Below are positions 14,076-19,727 of a DNA stretch of 19,727 nucleotides, one piece after another. The position numbers were made by a program, and so were the translations under genes. Under the pieces are notes generated by a model. It was not told the origin of the DNA. It was given only the letters and a program-made list of their open reading frames with translations, and did not search any database. Positions within the stretch are counted from its first letter, which is position 1. Each line of letters opens with the position of its first letter. This DNA comes from Methylococcaceae bacterium (GTDB lineage Bacteria; Pseudomonadota; Gammaproteobacteria; Methylococcales; Methylococcaceae): the NCBI GenBank assembly GCA_012026715.1, contig VEPB01000377.1:1-19727 (forward strand), read 5' to 3'.

Positions 14076-15530
14076 TTAGAGCAGCACGACGTCGTACTGC
14101 TCCTGGTTGTACTGGGCCTCGGCCCGGAACTTGATACTGACGCCCAGGAAGGATTCCAGCTCCGACAGCATGTCCGCCTCCTCGTCGAGCAGCCGCTCCA
14201 CCACCTCGTTGGCCGCCAGCACCATCAGCTCCTGCACGTTGTACTGGCGCACCTCGCGGATGATTTCCCTGAAAATTTCCAGGCAGACGGTTTCGGGCGT
14301 CTTGAGCACGCCACGACCGCCACAGCACGGGCAGGTCTGACACAGAATGTGTTCCAGGCTCTCGCGGGTACGTTTGCGGGTCATCTCCACCAGGCCGAGG
14401 GACGACACCTCACTGATACAGTTCTTGGCGTGGTCCTTTTCCAGATTCTTCTGCAGCGACTGCAGCACCTGCTCTTTGTGGTCCTGGTCCTGCATGTCGA
14501 TGAAATCGATGATGATGATGCCGCCGAGATTGCGCAGCCGGAGCTGTCGGGCAATGGCCTGGGCCGCCTCCAGGTTGGTCTTGAAGATGGTCTCTTCGAG
14601 GTTGCGCCCGCCTACGTAGGCGCCGGTGTTGACGTCCACCGTGGTCATCGCTTCGGTCTGATCGAAGATCAGATAGCCACCTGATTTGAGCACCACCTTG
14701 CGCTCCAACGCCTTGCGGATTTCGTCTTCGACCCCGTACAGGTCGAACAGGGGCCGCTCGCCGCCATAGTGTTCGATCAGCGGGAGCGTCTCCGGCACGA
14801 ACTCCTTGGCGAACTTGAGCAGACGCGCATGGGTTTCGCGGGAATCGACCCGAATCTTTTCGACCCGGCCGCGCTGCAGGTCCCGCAGCACCCGCATGCT
14901 AAGGGGCAGGTCTTCGTGCAGCAGGGTCCGGACCTTGGCAGTGCGGGTGCGCTGGGCGATGGAATTCCACAACTTCTGCAGGAACAGCATATCCGCCCGA
15001 AGCGCGGACTCTTCCACCCCCTCGGCGGCGGTTCGGACGATGAACCCGCCGGCGCTGTGTTCCTTCTGGAACGTTTCCACCACCGCCCGCAGCCTGCTGC
15101 GTTCCTCCTCCGACTCGATCCGTTGGGATACCCCGTTAACCTTGGAGAATGGCATGTAGACCTGGTACACGGAGGGTATGGAGACCTCCGTTGTGAGCCG
15201 GGCGCCCTTGGCGCCGATGGGATCCTTCACCACCTGCACCACCAATTCCTGGCCTTCCCGGAAGATTTCCTCGATCAATCCGGCGGCCGAACGCTCCCGC
15301 TCTGCGGCATTGAGATCGAACACATGCAGGAAAGCAGCCCGTTCCAGGCCGATGTCCACGAACACCGCCTGCATCCCCGGCAGTACCCGCGACACCCGGC
15401 CTTTATAGATGTTCCCCACCAATCCGCGCCGCCGGGTGCGTTCGATCAGCACCTCCTGTAGCACCCCGTTTTCGACGATGGCGACACGGGTTTCCGGCAG
15501 GGTAACGTTGATCAGGATCTCGTCGCTCAC
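14076..15530 (-). CDS. rng: Ribonuclease G
   Basis: This RNase E/G family endoribonuclease of 484 residues (E. coli RNase G 489) processes the 5' end of 16S rRNA and contributes to mRNA decay. An S1 domain covers about 37-128 (GLVGNIYKGRVSRVLPGMQAVFVDIG). The catalytic DNase I-like region has the magnesium-binding aspartates Asp299 (TTVDVNTG) and Asp342 (IIIIDFIDM). The zinc-link CQTCPCCGG is at 397-405. The RNase E C-terminal scaffold is absent, which makes it RNase G. The start is GTG at 15528-15530, overlapping the maf stop as GTGA, with GGGAG upstream; the frame is open further upstream but only as out-of-frame maf sequence. Confidence 0.95.
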   Translation of the reverse strand: MSDEILINVTLPETRVAIVENGVLQEVLIERTRRRGLVGNIYKGRVSRVLPGMQAVFVDIGLERAAFLHVFDLNAAERERSAAGLIEEIFREGQELVVQVVKDPIGAKGARLTTEVSIPSVYQVYMPFSKVNGVSQRIESEEERSRLRAVVETFQKEHSAGGFIVRTAAEGVEESALRADMLFLQKLWNSIAQRTRTAKVRTLLHEDLPLSMRVLRDLQRGRVEKIRVDSRETHARLLKFAKEFVPETLPLIEHYGGERPLFDLYGVEDEIRKALERKVVLKSGGYLIFDQTEAMTTVDVNTGAYVGGRNLEETIFKTNLEAAQAIARQLRLRNLGGIIIIDFIDMQDQDHKEQVLQSLQKNLEKDHAKNCISEVSSLGLVEMTRKRTRESLEHILCQTCPCCGGRGVLKTPETVCLEIFREIIREVRQYNVQELMVLAANEVVERLLDEEADMLSELESFLGVSIKFRAEAQYNQEQYDVVLL

Positions 15531-16120
15531 GGGGCTCGTTCTCCCGGTAAAAGGTGGATACCGGCGGTAGCCAGCAGTCTGGCGGTCTCGTGGAGCGGCA
15601 ATCCCATCACCCCCGAATAGCTGCCGCAAAGCCGGCTCACGAAAATGGCGCCCAATCCCTGGACCGCATAGCCACCGGCTTTGTCGAGCGGCTCCCCGGT
15701 CCGCCAGTAATCGGCGATGTCCCGTTCGCTCAAGTCCCGGAACGAGACCGCGCTGAGGCTCAGCGCGTCGTCGCACTCGGCGCCGCGCCGCAGCACGACT
15801 GCGCTCAGCACCTGGTGCTCGCGCCCGGACAAGCGCCGAGCCATGCTCTGAAAATGCGCGAAATCCCGCGGCTTGCCCAGCACTTCGCCATCCAGAACCA
15901 CTTCGGTGTCCGCCGCCAAGATCCAACGCTCGGGGTCGGTCAACCCCGCCACCGCTGTCGCCTTGTCCATCGCGACCCGCCGTACATAGGCCTCCGGCGA
16001 TTCCCCCGGCCGCACCGCTTCTTCCACGTCGGCAGCCATCACCTCGAAGTCGACGCCGATTTGGGCCAGCAGTTCACGGCGACGCGGAGAAGCGGAGGCG
16101 AGCACGATCCTGGGGGTCAC
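15527..16120 (-). CDS. maf: Maf family nucleotide pyrophosphatase
   Basis: This Maf/YhdE-type protein of 197 residues matches the length of E. coli YhdE. It hydrolyses dTTP, UTP and modified pyrimidine nucleotides as a house-cleaning pyrophosphatase. Motifs are SASPRRRELL (9-18), Lys53 in MDKA, the catalytic Asp71 in LAADTEV, LGKPRD (81-86), LSGREHQV and GGYAVQG (149-155). The start is a GTG at 16118-16120 (GTG-ACC-CCC), eight bases after the rlmH stop. A TTG at 16130-16132 overlapping that stop is an alternative. The stop overlaps the rng GTG. The maf-rng-yhdP-tldD order is as in E. coli, but mreBCD, which precedes it there, is replaced here by nadA-rlmH. Confidence 0.94.
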   Translation of the reverse strand: MTPRIVLASASPRRRELLAQIGVDFEVMAADVEEAVRPGESPEAYVRRVAMDKATAVAGLTDPERWILAADTEVVLDGEVLGKPRDFAHFQSMARRLSGREHQVLSAVVLRRGAECDDALSLSAVSFRDLSERDIADYWRTGEPLDKAGGYAVQGLGAIFVSRLCGSYSGVMGLPLHETARLLATAGIHLLPGERAP

Positions 16121-16128
16121 GACGACGA

Positions 16129-16596
16129 TCAACGATGATAGGGATGGTTGTGAAGCAGGCTCCAGGCCCGATAGATTTGCTCGGCCACTACCAGCCGCAC
16201 CAGCGGGTGGGGAAAGGTCAACGCGGACAGGCGCCAGCGCTCGGCCGAAAGCCGCAGGCAATCGGCTGCCAGGCCATCGGGCCCGCCAACCAGCAGCGCC
16301 ACGTTGCGACCCTGGCTTAGCCAGCGGCGCAAGGCTTCCGCCAACTGCGGGGTCGACCATTCGCCTCCCGACAGATCCAGCGCAACCACGTGATCGCTCG
16401 GCGTCAGCGCGGACTGCATCCGCTGGCCTTCATCGGCGATGGCGCGGGCGATGTCGGCATTCTTGCCGCGCCGCCCCGGCTCGATCTCCCGCAGTTCCAG
16501 CGCGCATTCCCGCGGCAGCCGCTTGGCATACTCGCGAAAACCCGCGTCGACCCAGTCCGGCATGCGGGTTCCCACAGACACCAGCCGGATCAGCAT
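16129..16596 (-). CDS. rlmH: 23S rRNA (pseudouridine1915-N3)-methyltransferase RlmH
   Basis: This SPOUT methyltransferase of 155 residues has exactly the E. coli RlmH length. It methylates pseudouridine 1915 in helix 69 of 23S rRNA using S-adenosylmethionine, on assembled ribosomes. The trefoil-knot motifs are LDLSGGEWST (73-82), LLVGGPDGL (101-109) and the C-terminal AEQIYRAW with HPYHR. The start ATG at 16594-16596 is 21 bases after the nadA stop; no obvious ribosome binding site is seen. It is the second gene of the long minus-strand run. Confidence 0.96.
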   Translation of the reverse strand: MLIRLVSVGTRMPDWVDAGFREYAKRLPRECALELREIEPGRRGKNADIARAIADEGQRMQSALTPSDHVVALDLSGGEWSTPQLAEALRRWLSQGRNVALLVGGPDGLAADCLRLSAERWRLSALTFPHPLVRLVVAEQIYRAWSLLHNHPYHR

Positions 16597-16617
16597 CGGC
16601 GGCCGACGACGGGACGG

Positions 16618-17715
16618 TCAGACCACGCTGAGCATGGCGTCGAGTGCCTGTCGCGCCGGCCTTGCGACCACCTCGGGCACCTCGATGCGATTGACCACGC
16701 GGCCCTCCGCCAGATTTTCCAGAATCCAGGCGAGATGCTGCGGATCGGTACGGAACATGGTGGAACACATGCAGACGGTGGGCGACATGAAGTGCACATG
16801 CTTGCCGTCGGCCTTGCACTCCTGGTGCAATCGATTCACCAGATTCAGCTCGGTGGCCACCAGCCAGCGGGTGTTGGGTGGCGCCGCTTTCACGGTCGCC
16901 AGAATCGACTCGGTGGAACCGATGTAGTCGGCCTTTTCGCACACCTCGAACGCCGCTTCCGGATGCGCGATGACCAGCGTTTCCGGATACTCCGCCTTGA
17001 AGCGGTCGATGTGCTCGGGCCTGAACATCTGGTGTACCGAGCAGAACCCTTTCCACAGCAGGATGCGGGCTTTTTCGATCTGTTCCTCGGTCAACCCGCC
17101 CATGGGTCGGGTGTAGTCCCACACCGCCATTTGCTCGAGCGGTATGCCCATGCGATACCCGGTGTTGCGACCCAGATGCTGGTCCGGAAAGAACAACACT
17201 TTGCGGCGGCGAGCAAAACTCCACTCCAGGATTTTGCGGGCATTGGAGGACGTGCAGACGATACCGCCGTGGTTTCCACAGAACGCCTTGAGATCGGCGG
17301 CGGAGTTGATATAGGTCACCGGCGTGACGGTGGATTCCACGTCGACGACAGTAGCGAGTTCCTGCCAGCAGCGCTCGACGTTGACCAGATTGGCCATGTC
17401 CGCCATGGAACAGCCAGCCGCCAAATCCGGCAGGATGGCAATCTGCTCCGGCCGAGACAGGATGTCCGCCACCTCCGCCATGAAATGCACGCCGCAAAAT
17501 ACAATGTAGCTGGCTTCGGACTGCGCCGCCAACCGCGACAGCTTGAGCGAATCACCGGTGAAGTCGGCATGGCGGAACACTTCGTCGCGCTGGTAATGAT
17601 GTCCCAGAATCACACAGCGGCTGCCGAGACGCTGCTTCGCCGCCACGATGAGACGATCGCAGTCGTCATCGGGCAGGAGGGCGTAGTCTTCGAGCGGGAG
17701 AGCGAAAGCGGACAT
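16618..17715 (-). CDS. nadA: Quinolinate synthase NadA
   Basis: This protein of 365 residues has the length of the longer NadA type. It condenses iminoaspartate with dihydroxyacetone phosphate to quinolinate, the first dedicated part of NAD synthesis, using a 4Fe-4S cluster. Candidate cluster cysteines are Cys74 in FCGVHFMAE, Cys225 in GFCSVHQMF and one of the cysteines in CMC (315-317). Other family motifs are LGHHYQRDEV (37-46), GDSLKLS (54-60), GCSMADM (101-107), TYINS and FPDQHLGRN. The start at 17715 (MSAFALPLED) is preferred to the ATG at 17757, because the latter lies just before a TAGAAT -10-like element. It appears to head the seven-gene minus-strand run. No nadB or nadC is nearby. 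Confidence 0.95.
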   Translation of the reverse strand: MSAFALPLEDYALLPDDDCDRLIVAAKQRLGSRCVILGHHYQRDEVFRHADFTGDSLKLSRLAAQSEASYIVFCGVHFMAEVADILSRPEQIAILPDLAAGCSMADMANLVNVERCWQELATVVDVESTVTPVTYINSAADLKAFCGNHGGIVCTSSNARKILEWSFARRRKVLFFPDQHLGRNTGYRMGIPLEQMAVWDYTRPMGGLTEEQIEKARILLWKGFCSVHQMFRPEHIDRFKAEYPETLVIAHPEAAFEVCEKADYIGSTESILATVKAAPPNTRWLVATELNLVNRLHQECKADGKHVHFMSPTVCMCSTMFRTDPQHLAWILENLAEGRVVNRIEVPEVVARPARQALDAMLSVV

Positions 17716-17747
17716 GGAATCGAAAGAGGGGAGCTGAATGGGCGGCG

Positions 17748-17753
17748 ATTCTA
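17748..17753 (-). promoter_or_regulatory. -10-like element TAGAAT before nadA
   Basis: The minus strand reads TATGGTAGAAT, with TAGAAT at the complement of 17748-17753, 32 bases before the nadA start at 17715. A TTGACG lies 26 bases upstream, too far for a standard -35. If used, it would drive the whole nadA-to-tldD run. Confidence 0.4.
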
Positions 17754-17817
17754 CCATAGCCTTCGGCTCGTACGGGCCGCGTCAACCCCAGCGGGCACCG
17801 TCCTAACCCGCCCGGAA

Positions 17818-19578
17818 CTATCGGTATCGGTCTGTTCCGTCGCTGACCCCGCGCCCTCCGGGCAGAGGCCGGCTGGGCTCGGCTGTCGACCTGGATTGTT
17901 GGGAGCTCAGTTTGCGCGCGACCTTGTCCTTGTACATATCGGCGTCGGAAACCTTCAACAGCTCCGTGATGCTGGTACCATCCTGCGGATAGACAGCGAT
18001 ACCGATGCTAGTCCCCAACATCGGCGGCGCCCTGCCGGGATCCACGACGACCGGGGCGCTGCTCAAAAACGCCTTACGAATCTTTGATGCGACGAACTCG
18101 GCCCCGGCGCGGCCATCGATATCCTGCAGCAAAATCACAAATTCGTCGCCGCCGAGCCGGGCCACCGTATCGATCTCCCGCACACAGCGACTGAAAATCT
18201 TGGCGGCTCGCACCAACACCTTGTCACCGATGTTGTGGCCATAGTAATCGTTGATCCCCTTGAACCCATCCAGATCCAGGTACAGCACCGCGTGCATCAG
18301 ACCTTGACGGTGAGCTACTGCCAACGCCTGTTCCAGCCGGTTCATGAACAGCTGGCGATTCGGGAGACCGGTCAATGCGTCGAAGTTAGCCTGATAGAAC
18401 AAGGTGTTGCTGGCCTTCAGTCGCACCATCTCGTCCCGGTGGCGCGCCCTGCTGTACGCCAGCATAACCGGAACCGACAACATGCAACCGACCACAATAC
18501 CCAGCAAGACCGGCCAGTTGAGCACATCGGCGCCTAACTGCTCCTCCACATTCAGGGTAAGTGGTTGTTCCGGTCCTCCGAGAGAGAAGCTCGCGCTTAG
18601 ACGCGGGAACAAGTCGTCCAGCCAGCCACTTTCGCCATTTCCTTCCTGCCGCAAAAGCCAAACCGGCTCCTTGGAAAACATCCCGCCCTGATAGTAGATT
18701 CCGATCGACAGGCGGCCACCGGAAGTGGAGCTCGGAGGTATCAGCTTTGAAACCTTGGTCACCAGAATTGCGAAGAACTGCTTTTCCGCAGTCTCGACCG
18801 GTTGCACCAGCATGTATCCCAAGTCCCGATCCAGCAATCGGTAGGGCCGGGAGGCGATACTCCCTCCGGTCTGCAGCGCAATTTGCAAAGGGTATTGGGA
18901 AAACGCCATGGATCCAAGATCCAAACCGATCAGATCGATGTTCTCGGGCAACATGGGTTCCATGAACACGACCGGATAGTAAGTCTCGGCGGCGCCATCC
19001 ACGGCCGTCCAGTTCTTCGAGCCCTCCTGGCTGAATTTTTTTACCTTGAAGTCTGCCCGGCCCTGAAGTTCGCGCTGGGCCGCAATGAAATGTTCCAGCC
19101 GCGCCCCTGGAACCGCCTGGGCCACTTGCAGCATGTAAATGTATGAGTGCCGGCTGAGAATATAGCGGGCGTAGTTGGCCAGGTTATCCGGATCTTCGCC
19201 ATCGGAGGCTTTGAGAAACGCAGCCAATCCATGCAGGGCGACCAGATTCCGGTTTATCTGGGTATCAAGTTGGCCATGCAGAAATAGCGAAGCCTCGGCG
19301 AACCGATCCCGTTCGCGCTGAATGTCCAGCGAAACGGCAACGGTGAGCAGCAGACCCAAGATAGTGAGGAAAATCTCGATCAAAACTAAATTCAGTCGAG
19401 CCGATTTGATCTGGACTTCCTCGGTAGTCTCCTCCAAAGCGCACCTACGTTGAACTGAAACATGGGCCAACCGCCCCGGTCGAGTGACCCAAGCAACTTT
19501 TCGGCCACTCCCCAGCAAGTACAACGAGTCCGGCCGCGCATCAAGTAATAGACCGGCGTTGTTTAATAGTCTAGGCAC
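17818..19578 (-). CDS. CHASE-GGDEF membrane diguanylate cyclase
   Basis: This is a membrane signalling enzyme of up to 586 residues that makes c-di-GMP from two GTP. TM1 covers about 62-84. A periplasmic CHASE sensor covers about 95-300, with YYPVVFMEPMLPEN and IGLDLGS as its typical core. TM2 is at about 355-376 and the GGDEF domain at about 396-560. The active site is intact (LDLDGFKGIND and GGDEF at 476-480). An RxxD inhibitory site (Arg467-Asp470) sits exactly five residues before GGDEF, so product inhibition is expected. No EAL domain is present. The start is uncertain, since no in-frame ATG occurs before residue 149. The GTG at 19576-19578 has GCGGGA upstream. A TTG at 19435-19437, preceded by TAGGTG and leaving only about 14 residues before TM1, is an equally good choice. 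The gene is likely a separate unit, 102 bases upstream of nadA on the same strand. Confidence 0.88.
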   Translation of the reverse strand: MPRLLNNAGLLLDARPDSLYLLGSGRKVAWVTRPGRLAHVSVQRRCALEETTEEVQIKSARLNLVLIEIFLTILGLLLTVAVSLDIQRERDRFAEASLFLHGQLDTQINRNLVALHGLAAFLKASDGEDPDNLANYARYILSRHSYIYMLQVAQAVPGARLEHFIAAQRELQGRADFKVKKFSQEGSKNWTAVDGAAETYYPVVFMEPMLPENIDLIGLDLGSMAFSQYPLQIALQTGGSIASRPYRLLDRDLGYMLVQPVETAEKQFFAILVTKVSKLIPPSSTSGGRLSIGIYYQGGMFSKEPVWLLRQEGNGESGWLDDLFPRLSASFSLGGPEQPLTLNVEEQLGADVLNWPVLLGIVVGCMLSVPVMLAYSRARHRDEMVRLKASNTLFYQANFDALTGLPNRQLFMNRLEQALAVAHRQGLMHAVLYLDLDGFKGINDYYGHNIGDKVLVRAAKIFSRCVREIDTVARLGGDEFVILLQDIDGRAGAEFVASKIRKAFLSSAPVVVDPGRAPPMLGTSIGIAVYPQDGTSITELLKVSDADMYKDKVARKLSSQQSRSTAEPSRPLPGGRGVSDGTDRYR

Positions 19579-19603
19579 ACAGTTCCCGCCGGGAATGCCG
19601 TGC
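19575..19603. repeat. Interrupted dyad at the cyclase 5' end
   Basis: TTCCCG (19583-19588) and CGGGAA (19590-19595) are mirrored around one base. The flanks GCAC (19575-19578) and GTGC (19600-19603) are also mirrored around the same centre. The dyad covers the GTG start candidate and its ribosome binding site. It could be an operator for the cyclase promoter or an RNA hairpin limiting initiation at the GTG. Confidence 0.3.
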
Positions 19604-19701
19604 TATTCACAGAAATTGGCACCGTGGTTTCGACGATTCCCGGCTCAACCTCTTAAGGTGCAGATATCGCAATGACCTCAAGTTTGACTCGCGCGGCGCC
19701 A

Positions 19702-19724
19702 ATCATTGACTAGACGATCATTGA
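19702..19724. repeat. Direct repeat ATCATTGA at the right edge
   Basis: ATCATTGA occurs at 19702-19709 and 19717-19724, a 15-base period. It lies upstream of the cyclase in the 149 bases of non-coding sequence at the right end. It may be a tandem regulator site for the cyclase or a gene beyond the window, or chance. Confidence 0.25.
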
Positions 19725-19727
19725 ATC

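Noticed and set aside
17780..17785. TTGACG on the minus strand as a -35 for nadA
   Set aside because: The spacing to TAGAAT is 26 bases, well beyond the usual 16-19.
16390..18087. Long open frame of 565 codons on the plus strand
   Set aside because: It runs antisense to rlmH and nadA, whose motifs and family lengths are clear, and it has no recognisable domain. Long antisense frames are expected in GC-rich DNA.
19671..19712. Short plus-strand frame MTSSLTRAAPIID
   Set aside because: It has 13 codons, no ribosome binding site and no family; it is too short to support.

Overview
The window looks like a GC-rich gammaproteobacterial chromosome, most likely a methylotroph or methanotroph of the Methylococcaceae type. 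Two observations support this. The minus-strand gene order rlmH, maf, rng, yhdP, nitrilase-like amidase, tldD is characteristic of Gammaproteobacteria. The left end carries a two-gene 'quinoprotein relay' cassette (SoxYZ-like carrier plus zinc metallohydrolase) that is known from bacteria using PQQ alcohol or methanol dehydrogenases. The genus is an inference; no rRNA or methanol dehydrogenase gene is present.

Layout, left to right. (1) 1-111, minus: the 5' end of an Rpn-family nuclease/transposase-like gene that runs off the edge. (2) 202-2027, minus: a periplasmic SoxYZ-like carrier and, upstream of it in the same operon, a secreted metallo-beta-lactamase-fold hydrolase. (3) 2250-6079: a signalling cluster. 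A plus-strand membrane Ser/Thr kinase converges on a minus-strand two-gene unit made of an OmpA-like protein followed by a second, related membrane kinase with a DUF4384 domain. Both kinases carry HSD instead of HRD in the catalytic loop. (4) 6281-7937, plus: an EamA/DMT transporter and an unrecognised 180-residue protein, separated by a 190-base gap with two TyrR-box-like palindromes. (5) 7949-17715, minus: a tightly packed run of seven genes, transcribed nadA, rlmH, maf, rng, yhdP, nit, tldD, with gaps of 21 bases or less and two 4-base stop/start overlaps. (6) 17818-19578, minus: a CHASE-GGDEF diguanylate cyclase. There is no gene-free stretch longer than about 220 bases and no tRNA, rRNA, CRISPR array or insertion sequence was seen.

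The genes form separate functional blocks rather than one pathway. Block 2 is tied to periplasmic PQQ-dependent oxidation. Block 3 is a probable envelope-sensing phosphorylation module. Block 5 mixes NAD synthesis, ribosome modification, nucleotide-pool cleaning, RNA decay, envelope lipid transport and peptide maturation, as is common for this conserved neighbourhood. The cyclase adds c-di-GMP signalling.

The least expected signals are non-coding. Both convergent gene pairs end in a hairpin whose two arms each contain one of the two stop codons. Several genes share a TACAAT/TAGAAT -10-like element about 25-32 bases before the preferred start codon. The gap before the unknown gene carries paired operator-like palindromes.
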